Shown here: one piece after another, positions 1-8,440 of the stretch | How positions within the stretch are numbered: the stretch's first letter is position 1 | How the letters are laid out: each line of letters starts with the position of its first letter | NCBI GenBank assembly: GCA_019635435.1 | Contig: JAHBZM010000001.1 | Location: 930,001 to 994,000 of the forward strand | DNA from: Ramlibacter sp. | Lineage (GTDB): Bacteria; Pseudomonadota; Gammaproteobacteria; Burkholderiales; Burkholderiaceae_C | Reading direction: 5' to 3' | DNA length: 64,000 bases | Notes under the pieces: model-generated | Databases searched by the model: none | Told to the model about the DNA's origin: nothing | What the model saw: the letters and a program-made list of their open reading frames with translations, nothing else | Position numbers and translations under genes: made by a program

Positions 1-249
1 ATGACCAGCGATGAGCTGGTCGCCTTCATACCGGTTATCGAAACGGACGCCAAGAAAAACCGCTGGATGAACATGCCGTTCAAGCCTTTGCTCAATCGCC
101 TTGTGGACAAGACCGGTGGACGCACGCTTCGTTCGGACAAATCGCCGCCGACCTCCGGCGACCTGGCAGGGCTTCCGGCGACGTCCCGGAGCAAGTTCCT
201 CAAGCGGCTTCGCGACACCAAGCTATATTTTGAATACGCCTACGAATGA
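1..249 (+). CDS. 3' end of an unknown protein, possibly truncated by the window edge
   Basis: The reading frame is open from the first base of the window to a TGA at 247-249. The ATG at position 1 may be an internal methionine, so the true start is probably upstream. The 82 visible residues are basic and polar (KSPPTSGDLAG, SKFLKRLRDTK) and end in FEYAYE. I recognise no domain. It lies beside the island that starts at about 1 kb, so it could belong to accessory DNA. It is kept as a gene only because the frame runs in from the left edge. Confidence 0.4.
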   Translation: MTSDELVAFIPVIETDAKKNRWMNMPFKPLLNRLVDKTGGRTLRSDKSPPTSGDLAGLPATSRSKFLKRLRDTKLYFEYAYE

Positions 250-702
250 ATCACGGTGGAACCTTGGCGATTCACACGCGATTGGCGAGGTGCAGACTTG
301 AAATCTGGCAAACCCGCGCACCCTGATCCTGGATCCACTGGCGGATTGACCGGCGCTTGCGCGGGCGGGTACCTCTGTTGTCAGTACGTCGCGAACACCA
401 ACCTGAACGCCAGCCACCAAGCGTAGCCGGTGTAGAACGACCGGGACGACTCGTCATCCAGCAGCCCGTGAGCGACGTCTACGACGGATACTCGCATTGT
501 CATGCCCATTGGATTTGCCCCAACGCGGCCTCTGGGACGGGCCCGATAGGTGAGGGCTAGTTGCTTTGAAAGGGCGAAATTCGTGCCAAGGCGTGATGAC
601 CACGCGTGTGCCTGTCGTTTGGCCATCAAGTGACGACTGCGGCATTGCGCGGGCCAATCGCCCATGTCGGCCACGGCGCTGAAGTTGGCACATGTTGACG
701 CC
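250..702. other. Gap with no recognisable gene
   Basis: No open frame in this stretch resembles a known protein. The minus-strand frame spanning about 381-776 has a low-complexity, arginine- and serine-rich translation typical of an antisense shadow. The stretch lies just downstream (in minus-strand terms) of the decayed transposase orfA at 703-846, so it may be eroded mobile-element DNA. That is an inference only. Confidence 0.4.
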
Positions 703-846
703 TTAGTAGGGTCCCGAAATCGAGTCGCCGATCCCGCGCTTCCTGCACGACTCGCCCACCTGGGCGCCCAGCTCACCCTATTTCAGGATGCCATCGATCT
801 GGCTTTCACTGAACTTCGATCTCTTCACGTAAAGACTCTGTTTCAT
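703..846 (-). pseudogene. Remnant of an IS3-family transposase orfA
   Basis: Read on the minus strand from the ATG at 846, the translation begins MKQSLYVKRSKFSESQIDG and continues ILK, stop, GELGAQVGESCRKRGIGDS. This is the signature of the helix-turn-helix OrfA of IS3-family elements (KRSKFSESQI..ILKE.E.G..V..LCRKHGISDA). A TAG (778-780) interrupts it where a Glu codon is expected. The motif that normally follows (TYYNWK..YGG) is mostly deleted, and a TAA lies at 703-705. I could not recognise orfB or clear terminal inverted repeats nearby. The element is dead, but it marks past insertion next to the pPIWI-RE operon. Confidence 0.7.
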
Positions 847-989
847 GGAGTTCTCTACTCCCTACTGGCCAGGTTCTCGAGGTGGCTTCAACCGCAACTG
901 CACCCCACTCCTACAAAAGCTGAAAGCGCGTCTTGCTGGACAGGCGGTTAGCCGCTGGTAGAACCATGACAATGGGTAATCAATCCATA

Positions 990-1019
990 TTTCAATGAAA
1001 AATAATTTCAATTATAATT
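990..1019 (+). promoter_or_regulatory. Promoter with overlapping palindromes before the pPIWI-RE operon
   Basis: An AT-rich block of about 60 bp precedes the endonuclease gene. A perfect -10 TATAAT lies at 1013-1018, with TTTCAA at 990-995 exactly 17 bp upstream as a weak -35. Two palindromes overlap these boxes: TTTCAATGAAA (990-1000) over the -35 and AATTATAATT (1010-1019) over the -10. The octamer ATTTCAAT occurs twice as a direct repeat (989-996 and 1005-1012). The predicted start of transcription falls at about 1025-1027, at or next to the ATG at 1027, so the mRNA may be leaderless. The palindromes look like repressor operators; the binding protein is not known. Confidence 0.55.
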
Positions 1020-1026
1020 TATTCCA

Positions 1027-2328
1027 ATGTTGAAAGAAATTAATTTCACTGAAAGGCTCGCATCTCGATATGACTTTAAGGACGTCGGCTGGAGAGTGCG
1101 CGCAGCTGGAGACTTAGGGGTAAGCCGGAATACCTTCGATCGCTACTTTGCGCTGGCCGAGCAAGGGGACTACCAACGTATTCCGCTGCGCGTATGGGAA
1201 AAGCTCGAATCCATCCCCCAAGCCATCACATCTAAACCATCAGTTCGCCCACCCGAGGCAGATGTCTTGGTGTACCTCTTCGCTGCAGGATTAGTCGGGC
1301 TGCAGGAGCATCTGGACGAAACTGGTCATATCCAGGCTCCATATCCTGCACCGCTGCATGCGGCGTTCGATGTCGCCGCCGCGCTGAACATCCAGGAGGG
1401 AACGGATCACCCCACCAACCTTGCGCAGTTGCTCACCGCTGCGCGAACCCCGTTGTATGAGTGGTGTCCACAGTTCACCAAAGCCGGGCCAGCGGAGTTC
1501 GTGGACGCACAGCTGCTCCATGAGGGCCAAGTCACCGCCCAGTGCTTGGCCCTTGGGTCCCGAGCTCAGGCTGACCCCGAATTGCCCCTATACGAAAAGC
1601 TGATGGACGCATGCGATTCCGTGGGTCCAGCCCAAGCTGAAGACTTTTATCGGGCTTGGCGCCGGCTTGTGATTGAGAAGCCCTTCGTCCTATCGAGGGC
1701 AGAGTTGATGGATTTCGACCACCAGTTCTTGGTGCACAGCCGCTTAGTGAGTGAGCTGATTGACACGTTCTATGTTTCGGTACCTGTCGCCTCGTTGCGA
1801 GAGCCCACTGTACGACTCTGCCCGCTGACAGGCACTCGCCTTTTCCGAAGCGGGGGCCAATGGTGTTCGGAATTTCGAGATCCGCGGGCAAAGCAGGCAA
1901 TTGCTGGTGGCAAGGTGGCGGAAAAACACGTTCTGGAAGGCATGGTTGAAGTACGACGCGCTGCCAGAACATTCTGGACCCTTCCGGGGCGCCACGAGGT
2001 TGAATTGGCCTCGCGTATCGAAGCTTTGGGCTACGAGGTCACGCTCTGGCCCAAGCTAGACGCGGTGGATCTCCTGGTGGAGTCCAAGGATCGCAAGAGT
2101 CGCTGGGCGATTGACGTCAAGGACTACTTGTCACCTCGATCCTTGGCCAGAGCTTTCGAGGGCTTTCGCAGTTTCCGCCGCGCCAACCGCGTTCTGGTAA
2201 TCCCGGACTACTTGCGCGACCGCACGCCTCAATACCGGGAGGTATTCGATCGTGTCCGCAAGAGCAATCTTTCGTCCAAAGTTGATCTGCTCACGGTTTC
2301 GCAACTGATGGCTGAACTAGGAGAATAG
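1027..2328 (+). CDS. pPIWI-RE-associated restriction-endonuclease-fold protein
   Basis: This 433-residue protein opens the four-gene operon. Its C-terminal part carries a PD-(D/E)xK nuclease core: Asp348 (in AVDLLV), then Asp363-x-Lys365 (in AIDVKDY), followed by the SPRSLARAF segment. The layout matches the REase subunit of the three-gene pPIWI-RE islands. A CPLTGTRL segment and a later Cys in GGQWCSEF sit just before the nuclease domain. The first 250 residues resemble nothing I know, although VSRNTFDRYF near residue 40 looks helix-turn-helix-like. It probably cleaves DNA engaged by the PIWI protein and helicase, which is a family prediction. No good ribosome site precedes the ATG, in line with a possible leaderless start. 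The stop codon directly abuts the helicase ATG. Confidence 0.85.
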   Translation: MLKEINFTERLASRYDFKDVGWRVRAAGDLGVSRNTFDRYFALAEQGDYQRIPLRVWEKLESIPQAITSKPSVRPPEADVLVYLFAAGLVGLQEHLDETGHIQAPYPAPLHAAFDVAAALNIQEGTDHPTNLAQLLTAARTPLYEWCPQFTKAGPAEFVDAQLLHEGQVTAQCLALGSRAQADPELPLYEKLMDACDSVGPAQAEDFYRAWRRLVIEKPFVLSRAELMDFDHQFLVHSRLVSELIDTFYVSVPVASLREPTVRLCPLTGTRLFRSGGQWCSEFRDPRAKQAIAGGKVAEKHVLEGMVEVRRAARTFWTLPGRHEVELASRIEALGYEVTLWPKLDAVDLLVESKDRKSRWAIDVKDYLSPRSLARAFEGFRSFRRANRVLVIPDYLRDRTPQYREVFDRVRKSNLSSKVDLLTVSQLMAELGE

Positions 2329-5300
2329 ATGTTTGCGCTGCGCCCCTTTGTAGAAGAGTATGGCCGCCTGTCGCTCTTGGGCTCCCAACTGTCGTACTTC
2401 GCGCTCCGTGATGTCGCCTTAATGGATTTAAGCCTGCACTGGCTGGCAACCCACGCACCGCGCGACAGCGCTGACGTCATGCCGTCAGCACTCCAAGGGC
2501 ACTTGGTAGCCACCCTGACTGCCGTCGCGCGCAAGAGCTTGGCAACCCTCCGCGAGTATGCCCCGGGATTGGCAAGCCGCTTGGCATGGCGGCGCGCTCA
2601 TGAGGAACATGTACGGGCGAACTTCAGCACGGCCTATGTTTCCCATCCCGGAAGTACATCTCGCCGTGCCGGTGCCAGCATGGAGCTGCTTCGTTTGCTC
2701 AGCAAGACCCTCGATGAGCCCGCCCCGTATCAAATACACGACTTCGGAGTAGCCAAAACCGGCGGAGCTCACTTCCTTCCGTATACGGCACGCGCAAACC
2801 AGGTGCAGCCGATTGAGCTGCTGGTGCCCTCAGTTCGAACGGCTATGAAGCCTCAGCCTAAGTTGCGTGGCCGCAGCATCAATCCGCCGATCGCCCTCGA
2901 GTGGGACACGTTGCAGCGGATCGCGCGCGAGGTTGATGAGCGCGAAGCTGAGCCTAAATTTCCTGGATGGCTCAAGCCTTTGAAGCTGGCTGATCGATTG
3001 AAAAAAGTCGAGATCGAGGCGGTCGACGGTGGCTTTTTCCGTGCTGGGCGTCTGACGCTGGAAGGGGTTCAGCATGTGGTAGGCATGCTATCCAGCGGTA
3101 AGAGCACATTGCTGCACGCGCTAGTGTTTGCCTTGGTCAGTCCGGGCTACGACAAGCGTGTCGGCATGATCGTCGCCGATACAGCCAGTGGAGCCGCTAC
3201 GGTGGCGCGTCTGAAGGCACACGGGATCAACGCCACTTTGATCAGTTCGTTTCCGCGACGCAACGTTCACTTGAGTGCCCTTCACTGGTCCACCAGTCGT
3301 ATGGATGCCGAACGCAAACTCGAGGCGACGGCGCAACTGACCGAGATGCTTGGCGTTGCTTGTCCGCTGCACGGCTTTAACCAGGCGGCTAGCGACCCCC
3401 GACTGGCCGAAGCGATGCTCGACTTCTCACAGCGACCCTGCCACAGGCTGGATCAAGGCACGACCAAGAAGTCATTGACCTGCCCATTGATCACCCAATG
3501 CCCTTCGCATGCCGGTCAGCAGAATCTAGCGGACAGTCAAGTCGTCGTCATGACCGCTCAGGCGATGCTTTGGATGACCCCTGACAAGACAGTCCTATCC
3601 GAACAGATGTCGTTTCCCGAGCTGTTCCAGTTCATGCTGGACGTGCTTCTGGTCGATGAGGCAGACAGCGTGCAAACCGTGTTTGACCAAGAATGCACGC
3701 AGGACCAGGTGCTCTTGTCGCCGACCGAATCTGCTTTCACCGCCAGTTCTATCCGCAGCGTCACTGAGGCTGTTAATCACAGGGCGGGCGGACAGTATGT
3801 GAGCCCGATCCATGTTCAGTGGCATCGCACCCTCAACCGGCTGCAAGACAGCATCTCTGCAATCTATCATCTGCTCATTTGTCACGCCGACTCGCTCGCA
3901 TGGCTCACCTACCGTAAACCTTTCACGGCGGCGAGCGTTCTAGCAGACATCTATCTCTACGCAGGCGATCATGGGCAGTCCGAGCAGCAGGACAGGCAGG
4001 TTGTACTTGAACGAATCGCCATCCTGGCCAGCTCGCTCTATAGGATATCGTCCGCCCTTCCAGATGATGATCCTGCGATCGAACCATCCGATCCTGGTGA
4101 GTTGGAAGGCGCGGTTAAGTGCCTGGCCGAACTTCGACTTAAGGTGCTCGACACCAGCCTTTATGACGACGATCATCCTGCGCTGCTTCGTATTCAGGAC
4201 GAACTTGAAAGCGGGGCCCTGAGTTGGATTCTGGTGGGAGGATCGCCCAGCCTGCAGCGCCGACGCGCCTCAGTTCGGGGCAACTCCGGATTTGCACGTC
4301 CGCAGTCGCCTAGCAGCCTCGCTGGTGTGGCACGATGCATCCTGCTGGCCGTTTTGGCCAACGAATGCTTGGCAAGCTACGCGTACCTTGTGCGCCATCA
4401 CGGCGCAGTAGAGCAAGAGTTCGAGTTGGCCGGAGATTCCGCCTTCAGGCAAGCCAAGCGGATCATGGACCTTTATGGCCATCTTCTTCCTCGGCCTTTG
4501 GTGGGCACTGTATACGGCTTACTTTTCGAGGAGGCTACTGAAGGCAGTCAAGGTGGCGTGCTGCGTCTGGTCAACCACCTGGGCGTTGGGCGCTATCTGC
4601 TGACCCATTTCAATAGGCTTCAAGCCGCGAGCATCCAGTCCGGACCTCACACGTTGTTGGTCTCAGGCACGAGCTGGGCCGGGGGCAGGGGTGCAACCGC
4701 ATCACCCACCTATGACCTGCAGGTACCCGTAGCGGGCATTTTGACCCAGCCAGCCAAAGAGCGAAAGGCGATCGAACAGAGCCAATACCAGCTCCTGAGC
4801 ATCCTTGGAGAGCCGACGCGTGTCTCCGGGCGCGATCCGCGTGAACGCAAACTGACTCTGCAACGCATGGCAGTTGGTTTGGTCAAAGCGGGTGCATCGG
4901 CGCAAAGCATCCTATCCCGGCGCTGGTCCGAATTGGCCGACAAGCCGCAGTACGAGATGGGACGCCGCCGGCGGGCATTGCTCGTGACGAACAACTACGA
5001 CGATGCGCGCTTGGTAGCCAATGCACTTGCCGGTGAGGCGAAAGCACGCCATCTTGTTTACTGTCTCGTTCCCGACAGCTTGGCGCGAAGCCGGGAAACG
5101 CACAAGCACGCGGTTGCAGCGGACACATCCTATTCACATACCGTTGTCTGGCTCCCTCGATCTCAGATTGAGGAATTCGGTGCATCGCCGGCTGAGTCGA
5201 TCCTGGTGGCGCCATTGGGACCGGCTTCGCGAGGTCACAACATCGTGACGGCAGACGATGTTCCGGTCGCCGCGATCAGTTCCATCTACTTTCTTCATCG

Positions 5301-5826
5301 GCCGTTTCCGAGGCCCGATAGCCTTGACCGATTTACTGGCCTCATCAACCGTGTCGCTCACGACATCACGACGGGCGCTCTGGCACCGAACGAGCAGGTC
5401 GCGAGTATGCGCGCCCATTCGGATTGGGCTTCCCGGACGTTGCGCTCCACAGTGGACAGAGGGTTTGCCTTGCGCACGAGTTATCAAGCCATGTCCAACG
5501 ATGCACGCGAACAGTACGCGTGGGACTTGCTTACTTCGGTATGGCAGACTATCGGGCGCGGTATTAGGGGGGGCGTGCCAGTGTATGTGGCGTTTTGCGA
5601 CGAGCGCTTCTCCCCAGGCCTGTTTGCAGGCAAGCTGGACACTGCGCACTCGAGTTGCCTCGTGCAGATTAAGGAGACACTCACCAAAGCCGTCTCGCAA
5701 GGCGATGACCGTAAGACGGCCCAAAGTCTGTACGGGCCATTTAATGATGCCTTGACCAGCATGTTGAGCGAACTTGAAGCGCAGGTGGATGCTGCGTTCG
5801 CCGAATCGGAGGATGCTGATGTCTGA
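2329..5826 (+). CDS. DinG/XPD-like helicase of the pPIWI-RE system (Z region plus helicase)
   Basis: This large protein (1165 residues) is a superfamily 2 helicase. Walker A is GMLSSGKST (252-260), Walker B is DEAD (443-446), and motif VI is QTIGRGIR (1073-1080). Four cysteines lie between Walker A and B (345, 371, 385, 391; the last pair within CPLITQC). They are placed like the 4Fe-4S cysteines of XPD and DinG. The first 240 residues match the position of the Z domain that characterises helicases of pPIWI-RE islands. Its predicted role is to unwind duplex or R-loop intermediates for the PIWI protein. The ATG follows the endonuclease stop without a gap, with GGAGA just upstream, and the end overlaps the PIWI gene by 8 bp, so translation is probably coupled. 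Confidence 0.85.
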   Translation: MFALRPFVEEYGRLSLLGSQLSYFALRDVALMDLSLHWLATHAPRDSADVMPSALQGHLVATLTAVARKSLATLREYAPGLASRLAWRRAHEEHVRANFSTAYVSHPGSTSRRAGASMELLRLLSKTLDEPAPYQIHDFGVAKTGGAHFLPYTARANQVQPIELLVPSVRTAMKPQPKLRGRSINPPIALEWDTLQRIAREVDEREAEPKFPGWLKPLKLADRLKKVEIEAVDGGFFRAGRLTLEGVQHVVGMLSSGKSTLLHALVFALVSPGYDKRVGMIVADTASGAATVARLKAHGINATLISSFPRRNVHLSALHWSTSRMDAERKLEATAQLTEMLGVACPLHGFNQAASDPRLAEAMLDFSQRPCHRLDQGTTKKSLTCPLITQCPSHAGQQNLADSQVVVMTAQAMLWMTPDKTVLSEQMSFPELFQFMLDVLLVDEADSVQTVFDQECTQDQVLLSPTESAFTASSIRSVTEAVNHRAGGQYVSPIHVQWHRTLNRLQDSISAIYHLLICHADSLAWLTYRKPFTAASVLADIYLYAGDHGQSEQQDRQVVLERIAILASSLYRISSALPDDDPAIEPSDPGELEGAVKCLAELRLKVLDTSLYDDDHPALLRIQDELESGALSWILVGGSPSLQRRRASVRGNSGFARPQSPSSLAGVARCILLAVLANECLASYAYLVRHHGAVEQEFELAGDSAFRQAKRIMDLYGHLLPRPLVGTVYGLLFEEATEGSQGGVLRLVNHLGVGRYLLTHFNRLQAASIQSGPHTLLVSGTSWAGGRGATASPTYDLQVPVAGILTQPAKERKAIEQSQYQLLSILGEPTRVSGRDPRERKLTLQRMAVGLVKAGASAQSILSRRWSELADKPQYEMGRRRRALLVTNNYDDARLVANALAGEAKARHLVYCLVPDSLARSRETHKHAVAADTSYSHTVVWLPRSQIEEFGASPAESILVAPLGPASRGHNIVTADDVPVAAISSIYFLHRPFPRPDSLDRFTGLINRVAHDITTGALAPNEQVASMRAHSDWASRTLRSTVDRGFALRTSYQAMSNDAREQYAWDLLTSVWQTIGRGIRGGVPVYVAFCDERFSPGLFAGKLDTAHSSCLVQIKETLTKAVSQGDDRKTAQSLYGPFNDALTSMLSELEAQVDAAFAESEDADV

Positions 5827-8407
5827 ACTCCTGCCCTACATCTTCAATGTCGACTTGGAGGCTTTGAGCCAGCGACGCTTTCGCAGTTGCCTTCTAAGCC
5901 ACAAGACATATGACGCGATCCGCGATGCCCAAGGACTGGAGCGTCATAAGAAGCCGAGGTTGGCTGGGTTGGACGCCTTCTTGGGCTGGGCGGCGCCTTG
6001 CGTAGACGCAGTGGGAGAATATCGCGATACCAGAACCAATGCCTATACCCTGCGATTCGTCACGTTAGACGTGGAAAGTCGTGATGAAGATTTGCGCAAG
6101 CAGCTGTTGCGTGCGCTCATGCTGTGGATCGGGCTTGCGTGTCCGGCGGACAAACGGGTCAGTCTTGCAAACATGCTGGAGGCTCCCGCAGGGCGAGGCG
6201 GAGGTCTGGCGTGGGAGGCGGCGAAGCCTTTTCCAGCCGCCTTAGTAATTGGCGGCACCAGCGCAAGGCCGCGCGACGACCTGTTGTTCGACTTGCTGCC
6301 AATCCTGGCTGCGCGCGAACTCGAGGCTCAGCAGATCAATTTGCACACTCCCCATGAAGGAACGCTCGTTCTTGCCGGACCTCGTCTCTACAGCATGGGC
6401 GGGCAACAACTTATTCGCTCGTACCCCACCTTGGCGCCGACAAAAGGAAATCAGCATCTCTACTTCACAGAGGTCTTCACCATCAGTCCTAGGACAGATC
6501 CTGAACGCCGCATCATCCAGCTAACAGTGCAGGCTAGCACGCGCGTCTACGGTGAAGGTCTCCCTACAAGGGAGCGTGATCGGCACTTGGACGTGTTTAT
6601 CAAGCCAAACGCGTACTTTGGGAAAAACTCTCAGCGGCAGCGCGCAGTGGATATCGCAGTGAAACTGCGCGACCTGAAGCGTCAACAGGAAAAGAAGAGC
6701 TACGTCTGGGCTTCTGGGGAGCGTGCCTGGATCGACGAGATCGTTAAGCATGAATGTCCGGGCAAATCTTTGGATGGCCTCGGAACCAGCAGCATCCTTG
6801 AGGATGACTTTGCTGCGATGGTGCGAAAAGGGAGTGTCCACGGCGATTTCACGAACGTAGGATATGGCGTCTCCGCCGTCGAGCGAAAAAATTACCTTGA
6901 TCTGCTGGAGGAGCGGCTTGCTCGCTTGGGGATCAAGCGAATCGAGCTAAGGCATACTCGTTTTACGCGCTCGGTTGCAAAGGAATTAGTGCCCAGGCGC
7001 GCCACTGCAGGAGTGCAGCAGCGCGAGCAAATCGCCCGGGCGCTTGAGGAGACAGGCGGAGAACTGAATTTGTGCCTGCTACAGCTCAATGAATCCGGGC
7101 TGCTGCGGCTCAAAGAATCGGTCACCAGCCTGTTGGGCCCCGCCAAGGACGGTTCAAGCGACAACGTCCTGGAATTTGATGAGGGCTTTCGTGCATGCCT
7201 GCATTCTGCCCCGGCTGGTCCTTGTTCCGAACTGTTGCCTGTGCCATCGGCCGCGCCGACTGTCGAAGGCGCAAGTGCCGCTTCCAACGAGCGAATCGAG
7301 CTGTCATCGCAAGCTCGCTACCTGCAGCAACACCAGCAGAGGATCGCCGGCCACATTTCCCAGTCATTTCCTGCCGTCCCGAAACCAGCTGGGCTGATTG
7401 TTGAGATGGACGAACGCATCTTGTCTTCTCCGCTACAAGACCCTTATGCGCTCAACTACCGTGCAGGCCAAGGGCTGGACTTTGCAGTACAGGTCAAGCT
7501 GGTCGACAACGACCCCCAAAAGAAGGCATCCGAAAAGGCCGACGCTGGCAAGGACAGGAGTGTTTTGCTGGACGTGCTGCGCACGCTGGGTGTTTCATTC
7601 CTGCGGCCTCATCCTTTCGACTTTCATGCGTGGTGGATGGTGAATGACAGGGCAAATGCGCAGGCTCTGCAGACGCCCTGCCGAGTGCAGGTGCGCGATG
7701 GCGTGATGAGTGTGGCCTTGCTTGACCCACTGGGCGATCTGATTGAAGTGAGCTATCCGAAGGCACAGTCACTGCTTGGCAGCAGAGGGGTTTTCAACCT
7801 GCAGGGCAAGACCCGGGAAGAAAAGGTTCAGGCTGCGGAGCGGTTCTATTCGCTCGCGCTACCTAGACCCGAGCGTAAAACCATCATTTTCGTCGAAGCG
7901 CAGAACATGCGGCAGTTCGTGCGCGGCCTTCAGAACAGTCAGCTCAAACCCGGCTTGCTGGAGTTCGGCCGGGCCGGTGCTAGTCACGCACTGGCCTCGC
8001 TTCGCTCTGGCGCAAACCATAGCCTGGTGCGGCTTTCAACAGACCGCCGGCCGGGGTATGTGGCGAGCGGCAATGTCATGGGCACCATCACCGGCCTGTT
8101 TCAGGAAGCCGACGCGCAGCAAGTCTTTTGGGTGGTGCGCAAGTTGATGACGGCCCAGGACAAGGACTTGAAGGCGCGCGAGGCACGTCGGACGTCACGG
8201 TTTGAGGAGACGAAGAGGCTGATCGCGGTCAACAGGACGTTTCCCACGATGACCGAGATTTTCCCGTTCATTGTTGGAGCGGACCTAGACGCGCGCCAGC
8301 TAGCGCACATGACCCGAAAAGCGATGGCAATCCATACCACTGTGCGCGCAGAAAAAGATGAAGCGGTTCTTCCTTTCCCATTGCACGAGGCCAGCCTTTT
8401 GGGTTAA
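5819..8407 (+). CDS. pPIWI-RE family prokaryotic PIWI protein (Argonaute relative)
   Basis: The product has 862 residues. Family architecture predicts an N-terminal X region (about 1-370), a MID-like region (about 380-510) and a C-terminal RNase-H-fold PIWI domain. The C-terminal part shows the family's landmarks: TIIFVEAQNMR (688-698), SLVRL with Arg738, GLFQEADAQQVFW, TEIFPFIV with Glu813, and a closing LPFPLHEA near the end. Arg738 and Glu813 are my candidates for the R and E of the family name. The first strand carries Glu693 where an acidic catalytic residue could sit, so slicing activity is uncertain. I chose the ATG at 5819 because GGAGGA (5808-5813) precedes it; ATGs at 5774 and 5813 are poorer. 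The family is thought to use nucleic-acid guides against invading DNA. Confidence 0.85.
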   Translation: MSELLPYIFNVDLEALSQRRFRSCLLSHKTYDAIRDAQGLERHKKPRLAGLDAFLGWAAPCVDAVGEYRDTRTNAYTLRFVTLDVESRDEDLRKQLLRALMLWIGLACPADKRVSLANMLEAPAGRGGGLAWEAAKPFPAALVIGGTSARPRDDLLFDLLPILAARELEAQQINLHTPHEGTLVLAGPRLYSMGGQQLIRSYPTLAPTKGNQHLYFTEVFTISPRTDPERRIIQLTVQASTRVYGEGLPTRERDRHLDVFIKPNAYFGKNSQRQRAVDIAVKLRDLKRQQEKKSYVWASGERAWIDEIVKHECPGKSLDGLGTSSILEDDFAAMVRKGSVHGDFTNVGYGVSAVERKNYLDLLEERLARLGIKRIELRHTRFTRSVAKELVPRRATAGVQQREQIARALEETGGELNLCLLQLNESGLLRLKESVTSLLGPAKDGSSDNVLEFDEGFRACLHSAPAGPCSELLPVPSAAPTVEGASAASNERIELSSQARYLQQHQQRIAGHISQSFPAVPKPAGLIVEMDERILSSPLQDPYALNYRAGQGLDFAVQVKLVDNDPQKKASEKADAGKDRSVLLDVLRTLGVSFLRPHPFDFHAWWMVNDRANAQALQTPCRVQVRDGVMSVALLDPLGDLIEVSYPKAQSLLGSRGVFNLQGKTREEKVQAAERFYSLALPRPERKTIIFVEAQNMRQFVRGLQNSQLKPGLLEFGRAGASHALASLRSGANHSLVRLSTDRRPGYVASGNVMGTITGLFQEADAQQVFWVVRKLMTAQDKDLKAREARRTSRFEETKRLIAVNRTFPTMTEIFPFIVGADLDARQLAHMTRKAMAIHTTVRAEKDEAVLPFPLHEASLLG

Positions 8408-8440
8408 ATCGCTCCGATCGGCCTTCGATGGAGGATTGCC

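Noticed and set aside
381..776. Minus-strand frame of 131 codons as a gene upstream of the defence operon
   Set aside because: No recognisable sequence, and it overlaps the decayed orfA in another frame; more likely eroded DNA.
664..951. Plus-strand frame of 95 codons as a gene
   Set aside because: It is the antisense of the IS3 orfA remnant, which explains its protein-like look.
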